Shown here: piece by piece, positions 43,906 through 53,231 of the stretch
Position numbering within the stretch: the stretch's first letter is position 1
Layout: each line of letters opens with the position of its first letter
Source: Amycolatopsis orientalis DSM 40040 = KCTC 9412
GTDB taxonomy: Bacteria; Actinomycetota; Actinomycetes; Mycobacteriales; Pseudonocardiaceae
Assembly (NCBI RefSeq): GCF_000478275.1
Contig: NZ_ASJB01000043.1
Span: forward strand, 124,001-188,000
Length of the DNA stretch: 64,000 nt
Direction of reading: 5' to 3'
Position numbers and translations under genes: made by a program
The notes under the pieces: model-generated
Told to the model about the DNA's origin: nothing
What the model saw: the letters and a program-made list of their open reading frames with translations, nothing else
The model's database searches: none

Positions 43906-44224
43906 ACCGGCCGTAGTGGACAGTCCTCTTTGATCATCCTCAGTGGACTGTCCCACCCGGACACGTTTAAGGGCCGGCGCCCGAAGAGAAGTGGCGCCGG
44001 CCCTGCAACGGTTCCGCGGGAGGACTTCGTGAAAGTCCAGTGAAGCCACACCCCCGTGGGGGCGTGTCGGCCTCGCTTGTTAAGCTCAAGTCGGGTACGT
44101 GTCACCTCGCAACGCAGGGCCATGCAGCCACTGCGCCGCGGGATTTCCCGAAGCTTGGGGTGTTGTCGCTACTTTGAGTTCTGCGCTGTGATGCTGAGAT
44201 GAAGAGTGCTGAGTCTCGAAAGAC
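43906..44224. other. Gap between pdtaS and whiB1 with several hairpins
   Basis: No gene seen. Contains GGACAGTCC/GGACTGTCC (43918-43926, 43945-43953), the stem at 43971-44003 and a CACACCCCCGTGGGGGCGTG stem near 44047. A small RNA is possible but nothing identifies one. Confidence 0.4.
43971..44003 (+). terminator. Terminator hairpin after pdtaS
   Basis: GGGCCGGCGCC (43971-43981) pairs perfectly with GGCGCCGGCCC (43993-44003), 66 nt after the pdtaS stop. Confidence 0.75.
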
Positions 44225-44228
44225 TCAG
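44209..44228 (-). terminator. Short hairpin overlapping the whiB1 stop
   Basis: CTGAGTC (44209-44215) and GACTCAG (44222-44228) surround TCGAAA; the whiB1 stop codon lies in the stem. Possibly a terminator or mRNA end-stabiliser. Confidence 0.5.
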
Positions 44229-44479
44229 GCGGAGGTACGCGTGCCGATGTGCGTACGACGGCGCTTCAGGGCCCGTCGCTCGTCCTCGCTCATCCCGCCC
44301 CAGACGCCTGCGTCCTGCCCGCTGGCCAATGCCCAGGCCAAGCAGTCGGATGCGACGGTGCAGCGGTGGCACACGGCCTTCGCCTGCGTTACCTGCGACA
44401 GAGCCGGACCACTGGTTCCCACGGGGAAGAACAGCTCGGGGTCCTCGTCTCGGCAGGCCGCGTCATGGCGCCAGTCCAT
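44225..44479 (-). CDS. whiB1: WhiB1-type [4Fe-4S] transcription factor
   Basis: 84 residues starting MDWRHDAACRDEDPELFFPVG, nearly the same as M. tuberculosis WhiB1. The four cluster ligands are Cys9, Cys37, Cys40 and Cys46. GVWGGMSEDERRALKRRR is the turn and basic tail that contact the primary sigma factor and DNA. The [4Fe-4S] cluster reacts with nitric oxide. AAGGAG 9 nt before ATG 44479 fixes the start; an upstream in-frame ATG (44566) is rejected. A CRP-like palindrome lies 73 nt upstream, consistent with cAMP control known for mycobacterial whiB1. Confidence 0.96.
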   Translation of the reverse strand: MDWRHDAACRDEDPELFFPVGTSGPALSQVTQAKAVCHRCTVASDCLAWALASGQDAGVWGGMSEDERRALKRRRTHIGTRTSA

Positions 44480-44551
44480 GTTTCTGAGCTCCTTCATAAC
44501 GGCGCGGTACTCCGCGCCATAGTCGTCATGGCGGTCGTTTTTTTGGGTGCT

Positions 44552-44567
44552 TGTGAATGCTTTCACG
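44552..44567 (-). promoter_or_regulatory. CRP-type binding site upstream of whiB1
   Basis: TGTGA-N6-TCACG on the plus strand (CGTGA-N6-TCACA on the minus), within a longer near-palindrome GGGTGCTT...AAGCACCC (44545-44574). It matches the CRP consensus apart from the last base and sits 73-88 nt upstream of whiB1. Confidence 0.6.
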
Positions 44568-44752
44568 AAGCACCCGTTTCGACAAGGGTTTTCTGAAGAT
44601 CGGTGAGTCAGCTCACCCGGCCGAGCGACGCTCCTGACCTGCGGTTTCGTTCCGAAACGGTCTCCCGAAGGGAAGGCCGATGCGGTGAGCGGAGGTTCTG
44701 CGTCGATGAGCGGCAGGTCGTACTTTGCCGCAGGCGATCAGCGGTCCGGTCG

Positions 44753-45679
44753 TCAGACGGTTACTGTCAGTGCTCCCGGGACGCTGAAGAACTCCACCCT
44801 CGTCCGCTGGCCGACGAGGTCGCCGTCCACCTGGAAGTTTACCGGTTCAGCAGCGTCGATGCGGATCATCGGCAGGTCATCGTGACGAAGGAGACGTCGT
44901 CCGCGTTGGTTGCTCTTCGTGAGCAATGCCTGCCGTACATGCTTGAACACGGTGGGCAATCCCAGACCGCTCAACGCGAAAAGGCCCAATCCGGTGTCGA
45001 ACGAGCTGCCCGGGTTCAGGTGAACGGGACGGTCACCCAGGTAACTCCATGGATCGGTGTTGGACACGAAAGCGGTCAGCACTTCGGTGGGCTCTTCACC
45101 CGGGATCCGCACGGTGAGGGGTGGCCTGCCGAGCGGGGGCCGCAGATGCGACGCCACGGCGGCCCGGAGATAGAGCCCCGCGGTGGTCTGCTTGCCGCGT
45201 CGCTTGGCCACGCGGCCGACGACGTCGGCGTCCCAGCCCAGGCCGGCGTTGAAGGTGAACCAATGGCCGTCGGCGAGTCCGAGGCCGACCGCGCGGCTCC
45301 GGTCGTTCTCGATGGCGTTGAGGAGCTGGTGGGTCGCTTCCACCGGATCGTGCGCGATCCCCAGCGCGCGGGCGAAGACGTTCGCCGAGCCTCCCGGCAC
45401 GACCCCGAGCATGGGGACTTCGCCGATTTCGGCCGGATCGCCGTCGGAGTCCGCGAGCAGACCGTTGACGACCTCGTTGACCGTGCCGTCGCCGCCGTGG
45501 GCGACCACCAGGTCGATCCCGTCGCGGGCGGCGGAGCGCGCCACGGCCATCGCGTGGCCGCGGTAGTCGGTCTCCACGACGTCGAGCTTCACCTGGCTGG
45601 CCAGCGCGTGCGCCAGCACGTCACGGCCACCCGCGGTGGTCGAGGTGGCCTGGGGGTTCACGACGAGGATGGCACGCAC
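44753..45679 (-). CDS. Diacylglycerol/sphingosine kinase-like lipid kinase
   Basis: A 308-residue protein of the DAGK catalytic family. Nucleotide-binding ILVVNPQAT opens it, and GGDGTVNEVVNGLL is the conserved glycine-rich active-site loop. GVVPGGSANVFARALG is the NAD-kinase-like motif. The C-terminal part (FALSGLGLPTVFKHVRQ...INFQVDGDLVG-like) completes the fold. It probably phosphorylates a lipid such as diacylglycerol. The same gene (Rv3218) lies beside whiB1 in M. tuberculosis. GTG 45679 is the start. The 270-nt gap to whiB1 contains the CRP-like site. Confidence 0.85.
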   Translation of the reverse strand: MRAILVVNPQATSTTAGGRDVLAHALASQVKLDVVETDYRGHAMAVARSAARDGIDLVVAHGGDGTVNEVVNGLLADSDGDPAEIGEVPMLGVVPGGSANVFARALGIAHDPVEATHQLLNAIENDRSRAVGLGLADGHWFTFNAGLGWDADVVGRVAKRRGKQTTAGLYLRAAVASHLRPPLGRPPLTVRIPGEEPTEVLTAFVSNTDPWSYLGDRPVHLNPGSSFDTGLGLFALSGLGLPTVFKHVRQALLTKSNQRGRRLLRHDDLPMIRIDAAEPVNFQVDGDLVGQRTRVEFFSVPGALTVTV

Positions 45680-45988
45680 TACCGCAGGGTAAGTGACTTC
45701 GGCCCGAAGAGGGGAGCGTCAGGTGACGCGAAGCTCAACGGCACGTGCGTCCTCGAAGCTGCACCTGGTGACCCTGTGGCGGGCGTCCCTCCTCACTGCC
45801 GGGGATGACAGCGCGTCGTGACAAGTGCACCCGGGCCGACCGCCCGCTCATCGACGACGTCTCCAATTCTTCCCACCCGGCGGTCAGGGGAAACCGGCCG
45901 TCCGGGTGGCATACGATCGAATGTGCTCACGTACGGTGACCCGCCCTGGTGGATCTCCGTGTCCGGAAGCCTGGAAGGCTGTTTCGCC
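45680..45988. other. Intergenic region between divergent genes, no gene seen
   Basis: 309 nt between the lipid-kinase gene and the small membrane protein. Short in-frame extensions of the downstream gene (GTG 45959) exist but lack a ribosome binding site. It must hold promoters for both strands; no clear motif was recognised. Confidence 0.5.
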
Positions 45989-46465
45989 GTGTCCATCGCC
46001 GACAAGCTCTCGCCCGCGCCCCGCGAAGTCCGCCTCGCCGGGATCATCACCGCGCTGCCGGGACTCGCCCTGATCGTGTTCGCGGTCCTGCTCCTGGTCA
46101 ACGGCCAGGCCGGACCGGAGAACCTGGTGGCCGAGGTCGCCTATTACCTCGTCCTCGCCGCCGGGACGCTGGCCTGCGCGGCCGGCCTGGTGCTGGGGAA
46201 GACCTGGGCGAGGTCGCCAGGGGTGGTCGTCGCGCTGATCCTGGTCGGCGTCGGCTGGTACGGCGCGGGCCCCTCCGGGCAGCCGCTGTGGGGCGTGCCG
46301 CTGGGCCTGATCGGCGTCGGCGTCATCGTGCTGCTGTTCCGCCGCCCGTCGCGCGCCTGGGCGCTCGGGCTGCGCGAAGGCGAGACCGAGGAAGAGGCCG
46401 CCGAACGCGACGGTGCCGCGGGTCGTGCGGCGCGGCGTGAGCGCGAGGAACAGGACGGCCGCTAG
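45989..46465 (+). CDS. Small integral membrane protein (Rv3217c-like position)
   Basis: A 158-residue protein with about four hydrophobic segments (REVRLAGIITALPGLALIVFAVLLLV, VAYYLVLAAGTLACAAGLVLG, VVALILVGVGWYGAG, GVPLGLIGVGVIVLLF). A charged Glu/Arg-rich cytoplasmic tail (REGETEEEAAERDG...REREEQDGR) follows. GTG 45989 has GGAAGG 9 nt upstream; GTG 45959 is an alternative. A membrane protein occupies this spot in M. tuberculosis (Rv3217c). No enzymatic motif is visible and the function is unknown. Confidence 0.7.
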   Translation: MSIADKLSPAPREVRLAGIITALPGLALIVFAVLLLVNGQAGPENLVAEVAYYLVLAAGTLACAAGLVLGKTWARSPGVVVALILVGVGWYGAGPSGQPLWGVPLGLIGVGVIVLLFRRPSRAWALGLREGETEEEAAERDGAAGRAARREREEQDGR

Positions 46466-46483
46466 ACCTCGGACGCTAAACGG

Positions 46484-46966
46484 CTAGACCTGGGCCGCGA
46501 GCGCCTTCAAGGGCTCGTCGGTGAGCCGGTCCACGGTCCACTCGTCCATCGGCACCGCGCCGAGGGACTTGTAGAACCCCTGCGCCGGGTTCCAGTTCAG
46601 CACCGACCATTCGAGACGGGCGTAACCGCGCTCGACGCAGACCGCCGCGAGGGTGGCCAGCAGTGCCTTGCCGAGGCCGGAGCCGCGCTGTTCGGGCCGG
46701 ACGTAGAGGTCCTCCAGATAGATGCCGTGCACCCCGCGCCACGTGGAGAAGTTGAGGAACCAGAGCGCGTAACCAACGATTTCGCCGTCGACCTCGGCGA
46801 CGTGACCGAACAGTGCCGGTGCCTCCCCGAACAGCGCGGTGCGCAGCTGCTCGGGGGTGAGGTGGCATTCGTCGGGGGCGCGTTCGAATTCGGCGAGGTC
46901 GTAGACGAGCCGGACGACGGCGTCGACGTCTTCTTCCTTGATGCGCCGGATGCGCTCGTCGGACAC
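46484..46966 (-). CDS. GNAT-family N-acetyltransferase
   Basis: A 160-residue acetyltransferase. N-terminal RIRRIKEEDVDAVVRLVYDLAEFERAPDECHLT; acetyl-CoA motif A is YLEDLYVRPEQRGSGLGKALLATLA; then YARLEWSVLNWNPAQGFYKSLGA. This layout resembles spermidine/diamine N1-acetyltransferase-like GNATs, but the substrate is not proven. GTG 46966 has GGAGG 4 nt upstream and touches the stop of the upstream phosphatase gene (TAGTG), so the pair is coupled. M. tuberculosis has a GNAT (Rv3216) in the same position. Confidence 0.85.
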   Translation of the reverse strand: MSDERIRRIKEEDVDAVVRLVYDLAEFERAPDECHLTPEQLRTALFGEAPALFGHVAEVDGEIVGYALWFLNFSTWRGVHGIYLEDLYVRPEQRGSGLGKALLATLAAVCVERGYARLEWSVLNWNPAQGFYKSLGAVPMDEWTVDRLTDEPLKALAAQV

Positions 46967-47559
46967 TAATCCTCCGTGGTGGGGAGCAGGTTGAGGTGTT
47001 CGATCTGCGGTTCGCCGCGTTCGTCGCCGAGTACCGCGATGCCGGCCGGGTCGAGTCCGAAGTGGACGCCCGCCGTCGACGGCAGCCCGATCCAGCGCGC
47101 GACCAGGACACGGCTGAAGTGCCCGTGGCCGACCAGGATCACGTCGCCCTTGCCGAGAGGTTCGCGGACGCGGTCGATCAGCTTGTCCGCGCGGGTGTTG
47201 ACGTCCTCCGCGCTTTCGCCGCCGGGGATCGGATGCGACCAGACCGTCCACCCGGGAACGGTCTCGCGGATCACCGGGGTGGTGATGCCTTCGTAGTCGC
47301 CGTAATCCCATTCGGCCAGCTCTTCGGTGACCTCGTCGACGCGCAGCCCGGCCAGTTCGGCCGTCCGGAGCGCGCGGGTGCGGGGGCTGGACAGGACGAG
47401 CGCGGGGGAGCCGCCGAGCACCGCGCGCAGGGAACCGCCCGCCGCGCGGGCCTGTCCCTCGCCCGCCGTCGTGAGCGGGATGTCGGTGCGTCCGGTGTGC
47501 CGCCCGTTGACGGACCACTCGGTCTGGCCGTGCCGGAGGAGGAAGAGCCGATGTGCCAC
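46966..47559 (-). CDS. Histidine phosphatase (phosphoglycerate-mutase-like acid phosphatase)
   Basis: A 197-residue member of the histidine phosphatase superfamily. The phospho-His is in LLRHGQTEW, the second active-site His in VGHGHFSRVL, and the Glu in EWDYGDYEG. The protein is too short for a true PGM and matches M. tuberculosis Rv3214, shown to be an acid phosphatase. GTG 47559 is the start. First gene of a two-gene unit with the GNAT. Confidence 0.87.
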   Translation of the reverse strand: MAHRLFLLRHGQTEWSVNGRHTGRTDIPLTTAGEGQARAAGGSLRAVLGGSPALVLSSPRTRALRTAELAGLRVDEVTEELAEWDYGDYEGITTPVIRETVPGWTVWSHPIPGGESAEDVNTRADKLIDRVREPLGKGDVILVGHGHFSRVLVARWIGLPSTAGVHFGLDPAGIAVLGDERGEPQIEHLNLLPTTED

Positions 47560-47621
47560 GTTGCGAATATAGCCTGCGGTCCGGTTATGCTACCGACGAG
47601 TAACATGGTGAGGAGACCGTG

Positions 47622-48092
47622 ATGGCGCAGAACCCGACCTACGCGATGTGGAACCGGCTGGCGGGCAAGCCGGTCGGCAAACAGCTGTTCTCGGCGGCGA
47701 TGTGCCTGCGTGTGCCGTACTTCCGGACGGTGCTCCCGTCGGTGCGCGAACTGCGTCCCGGCCGGTGTGAGGTGACGTCCCCGAAGTGGTGGGGTGTTTA
47801 CAACCACATCAAGACCTTTCACGCGATCGCGGCGTGCAACCTCGCCGAGATCGCCATGGGCATGCTCGCCGAGGCGACCGTCCCGACGACGCATCGCTGG
47901 CTGCCCAAGGGGATGACGGTCTCCTACGTCGCGAAGGCGGAGACCGGCCTGCGGGCCGTCGCCGAACTGCCGGAGTTGCCGGAATTCGGCGACGAGGGTT
48001 TCGAGCTTCCCGTACCGGTGACGATCACCGACACGAACGGGAAGGTCGTCGTGACCGCGACCATCACCATCTGGGTGACAAAGAAGAAGTGA
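47622..48092 (+). CDS. DUF4442 hot-dog-fold thioesterase-like protein
   Basis: A 156-residue single hot-dog domain. WWGVYNHIKTFHAIAACNLAEIAMGMLAEATVP forms the central helix region, and MTVSYVAKAETGLRAVAELPE the strands. DUF4442 proteins resemble acyl-CoA thioesterases (PaaI/YiiD type). The substrate is unknown. GAGGAG 7 nt before ATG 47622; GTG 47619 also possible. Divergent from the phosphatase-GNAT unit, with a 62-nt shared promoter region. Confidence 0.75.
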   Translation: MAQNPTYAMWNRLAGKPVGKQLFSAAMCLRVPYFRTVLPSVRELRPGRCEVTSPKWWGVYNHIKTFHAIAACNLAEIAMGMLAEATVPTTHRWLPKGMTVSYVAKAETGLRAVAELPELPEFGDEGFELPVPVTITDTNGKVVVTATITIWVTKKK

Positions 48093-48126
48093 GCACCTTC
48101 GCGGATCGGCATGCCAGGATTCCGGA

Positions 48127-48435
48127 ATGGCGATCGAGGTGTTCGAGGACGGTGACGAACTCTTGTGCGTCCAGGCGACCCGCCTGGACAGCGACGAGGC
48201 TTGGATCTATCAGCTGAGCGAGGCGCGTCCAGCCCCGTCTTCGTGGGGTGGAACGTCCTCGGCGGGCGCAGTCTTGCCGGGTGACGCACTGGTCACGGTG
48301 ACGGCATATGACCCTGATGTCGAGAAGCCTCCCTGCGTCTCCTTTGAGACCGGCGAAGTGGTCACTTTGACCTCGCTGAGGAGGTTCCTCGATCGCGTCA
48401 CCGAACACCTCGCCGACTTGCGTCGTGAGTGGTAA
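48127..48435 (+). CDS. Small hypothetical protein whose stop codon lies in a repeat
   Basis: 102 residues, acidic, no signal peptide, membrane helix or known motif: starts MAIEVFEDGDELLCVQATRL and ends RRFLDRVTEHLADLRREW. The final codons (CGT CGT GAG TGG TAA) are the outer arm of a family A palindrome, so the repeat defines the C-terminus; a longer ancestral gene is possible. It lies 34 nt after the DUF4442 gene and may share its transcript. I do not recognise the family, and its GC pattern suits real coding DNA only moderately. Confidence 0.5.
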   Translation: MAIEVFEDGDELLCVQATRLDSDEAWIYQLSEARPAPSSWGGTSSAGAVLPGDALVTVTAYDPDVEKPPCVSFETGEVVTLTSLRRFLDRVTEHLADLRREW

Positions 48436-48467
48436 GTGTCGTTCTAACGACACTTACCACTCACGAC
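48422..48467. repeat. Family A palindrome, copy 3
   Basis: Perfect 22-bp arms; all 46 nt identical to 9658-9703. It overlaps the end of the small hypothetical gene. Confidence 0.92.
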
Positions 48468-48474
48468 CCCAGCG

Positions 48475-48497
48475 CCGCATTCAGAGGACGAAATGCG
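48475..48497. repeat. Solo right arm of family B
   Basis: CCGCATTCAGAGGACGAAATGCG region equals one arm of the family B palindrome (compare 40463-40485) with one change; the other arm is missing. It lies 7 nt from family A copy 3. Confidence 0.8.
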
Positions 48498-48502
48498 GGT
48501 GG

Positions 48503-49180
48503 TCAGAGGGTTTTGAACTGCACGTAGGTCGTCTGCTTGAAGGTGTTCGCGCCGCTCGGTGACGGCAGGCCGAGCAGGCGGTCGGCCACCGGCGCCAGCC
48601 GTCCGCAACCGGTCGTGCGGGGCAGGGCGAGTTGCGTGTCCACGACGCCGAACTTCACCGTCTTCGGGTTCTGCGAGAGCACCTCGAAGGGCACGGCGGG
48701 ATCGTCCTTGACGACCGAGTGGAGCGGCGCGTCGAACGTCCCGAGCGTGCATCCCTTGGGCAGCAAGGGATGTCGCAGAACGGCGTACAGGTCCAGTTCG
48801 CCGCGGCGTTCGTCGTTCGACTGGAAGTCCGAGTAGCCGCCGTACTTCAGCTGCATGCTCGCGCCGAAAGCGCCATCGATCCTCGCGGGAGCGTGGCGCA
48901 GTTCGCCGAAGACCTGTGCGTACTTCCCGTCCACCTCGCCCTCGGAGAACGTCAGCCGCATCTCCCCGAGCGCGATCTCCCGGTCGCCGACGGTCAGGAC
49001 TCCTTGGGAGACAAAGACTTCACAGCGCCAGGTGCCAGGATCGGCGTTGGCGGGCGGGGCGGGGCACGCGGAGAAGTCGAAGTCGGGCAAGGGTGACGGC
49101 GCCGCGGAGGCGAGGCCGGGGAAAGCGAAGAGGGCGGCGGCGGACAGTGCGGCCGCGGTCGCTGCGAGAAGACGTCTCAT
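48503..49180 (-). CDS. Secreted protein of unknown function
   Basis: A 225-residue exported protein with signal peptide RRLLAATAAALSAAALFAFPGLASA (cleavage near residue 27). The mature part has four Cys (CPAPP, WRCEV, KGCTLG, TGCGRL) that could form two disulfides, and an apparent beta-rich fold. No family recognised. Single gene, convergent with the small hypothetical gene and divergent from the cholesterol-oxidase gene, with a 169-nt promoter region between the latter two. Confidence 0.7.
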   Translation of the reverse strand: MRRLLAATAAALSAAALFAFPGLASAAPSPLPDFDFSACPAPPANADPGTWRCEVFVSQGVLTVGDREIALGEMRLTFSEGEVDGKYAQVFGELRHAPARIDGAFGASMQLKYGGYSDFQSNDERRGELDLYAVLRHPLLPKGCTLGTFDAPLHSVVKDDPAVPFEVLSQNPKTVKFGVVDTQLALPRTTGCGRLAPVADRLLGLPSPSGANTFKQTTYVQFKTL

Positions 49181-49289
49181 GACTGGAAAGAGTGGTCTGC
49201 GCCGCTTGCGGCCACATCGGGGAAAGTACCCAGGGGGATCCCGGAAATCGCCACGTTCGAGTGAACATTAACGGTGTTTACCCAGCTGA

Positions 49290-51559
<2,270 letters not shown>

Positions 51560-51893
51560 GACGTCAATGCTAACGAGGGCAGGCACCGCCTTCCCAAGCC
51601 GGACGGACGTCTTGGGAAACCACTCCTGAGCTGCGGAAAGCCGGGCCCGTTTGTGACATCAACCGCACCAGAGGGGCACACTGGTCCGTGGTCCTGTCAC
51701 AATGATCGGACCGCCGCGTCCGCGGCCGTCGCCACACCCACGGCACCGACGGCCGATTGGACGCTTCGCCGACAGGCCGGCGCTACCGCGCTGGGCTGCC
51801 GTGTCGGAGGACGAGTTACCCCAGGTGGGCCGGGCCATGCCCTTCGGCCTGCCCATCTACCAGTTCCCCCGCTCGCAGTCCCAGGAGAATGCA
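51560..51893. other. Upstream region of malic enzyme and epimerase genes
   Basis: 334 nt without a supported gene. Contains an inverted pair TTGTGAC (51651-51657) and GTCACAA (51696-51702) 38 nt apart, possibly a regulator site. An open frame in phase with the malic enzyme from 51702 has no ribosome binding site. Confidence 0.45.
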
Positions 51894-53120
51894 GTGACTT
51901 ACGCTCGAATCGAGACTTCGCCGTCCTTAGACACGGCGGAAGCAATGACGGGAACCACGATGACCACGCCAGTGACCGACACCGAGATCTTCGAAGGACA
52001 CGAGGGCGGCAAGCTCTCCGTGGCCGCGACACGCCCGATCTCCTCGCCCCGTGACCTTTCGGTCGCGTACACGCCTGGGGTGGCGAAGGTGAGCCGGGCG
52101 ATCGCCGAGGACGCGGCCAAGGCGAAGCGGTACACGTGGGCGGACAGGCTGGTCGTGGTGGTCAGCGACGGTACGGCGGTGCTCGGTCTCGGTGACATCG
52201 GCGCGAGCGCCTCGCTGCCGGTCATGGAAGGCAAGTCGGTCCTGTTCAAGACCTTCGGCGGGCTCGACTCGATCCCGCTGGTGCTCGACACCACCGACGT
52301 CGACGAGATCATCGAAACCCTGGTCCGGCTGCGCCCGTCGTACGGCGCGGTGAACCTGGAGGACATCTCGGCGCCGCGCTGCTTCGAGCTGGAAGACCGG
52401 CTCAAGGAGGCCCTCGACTGCCCGGTCATGCACGACGACCAGCACGGTACGGCGATCGTCACGCTGGCCGCGCTGCGCGGGGCGAACCAGGTCCTCGGCA
52501 AGGACATCTCCGGTCAGCGCGTGGTCGTCTCGGGTGCGGGCGCGGCGGGTGTGGCCTGCGCCAGGATCCTGCAGAACGCCGGCGTCGCGGACGTCACCGT
52601 GCTCGACTCGCGCGGGATCATCCACGAGGGCCGCGAAGGGCTGAACCCGATCAAGCGGAAGCTCGCCGAGACCACGAACACGGCCGGTCTGCGCGGCGGA
52701 CTCGGTGAGGCGCTGAAGGGCGCCGACGTCTTCCTCGGCCTGTCCGGGGCGACCATCGACGAGACGCTGCTGGCCGGGATGTCCGACGACGCGATCGTGT
52801 TCGCACTGTCCAACCCGGATCCCGAGGTTCACCCGGCCGTGGCATCGCGGTACGCCAAGATCGTGGCGACCGGGCGCAGCGACTTCCCGAACCAGATCAA
52901 CAACGTGCTGGCGTTCCCCGGCGTCTTCCGCGGCGCGCTGGATTCCGGTGCGCGGGCGATCACCGAGAACATGAAGCTGGCCGCGGCCGAGGCGATCTTC
53001 TCCGTCGCGCAGGACGACCTGGGTCCGGACCGCATCGTCCCGAGCCCGCTGGACCCGCGGGTCGCGCCCGAGGTGGCCGCCGCGGTCGCGAAGGCCGCCG
53101 AGGCCGACGGCGTGGTGTGA
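51894..53120 (+). CDS. NAD(P)-dependent malic enzyme
   Basis: A 408-residue cytoplasmic enzyme that oxidatively decarboxylates malate to pyruvate, giving NAD(P)H. Conserved blocks are SVAYTPGVAKVSRAI (tyrosine of the active site), VVSDGTAVLGLGDIGA, NLEDISAPRCFELE and HDDQHGTAIV (metal ligands). The dinucleotide fold is VVVSGAGAAGVACARIL. It is of the short bacterial type without the C-terminal PTA domain. GTG 51894 has AGGAGA 6 nt upstream; the N-terminal 30 residues are divergent. Convergent with the PF01861 gene across a family C palindrome. Confidence 0.93.
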   Translation: MTYARIETSPSLDTAEAMTGTTMTTPVTDTEIFEGHEGGKLSVAATRPISSPRDLSVAYTPGVAKVSRAIAEDAAKAKRYTWADRLVVVVSDGTAVLGLGDIGASASLPVMEGKSVLFKTFGGLDSIPLVLDTTDVDEIIETLVRLRPSYGAVNLEDISAPRCFELEDRLKEALDCPVMHDDQHGTAIVTLAALRGANQVLGKDISGQRVVVSGAGAAGVACARILQNAGVADVTVLDSRGIIHEGREGLNPIKRKLAETTNTAGLRGGLGEALKGADVFLGLSGATIDETLLAGMSDDAIVFALSNPDPEVHPAVASRYAKIVATGRSDFPNQINNVLAFPGVFRGALDSGARAITENMKLAAAEAIFSVAQDDLGPDRIVPSPLDPRVAPEVAAAVAKAAEADGVV

Positions 53121-53145
53121 CGGGCACTTTCACAGCCTCTCAAAT

Positions 53146-53198
53146 GCCATGAAAGGTCCTTTCCTTGCAAATTTTGCAAGGAAAGGACCTTTCATGGC
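53146..53198. repeat. Family C palindrome, copy 2
   Basis: Perfect 26-bp arms (53146-53171, 53173-53198), GCCATGAAAGGTCCTTTCC core, 35 kb from copy 1. Between convergent genes. Confidence 0.9.
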
Positions 53199-53231
53199 GT
53201 GTGGGGGTTGCGGAACCCAGCCGAGCAGAAC

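Noticed and set aside
43906-44224. Small RNA gene between pdtaS and whiB1
   Set aside because: Several hairpins but no match to a known sRNA family and no promoter/terminator pair that isolates one.
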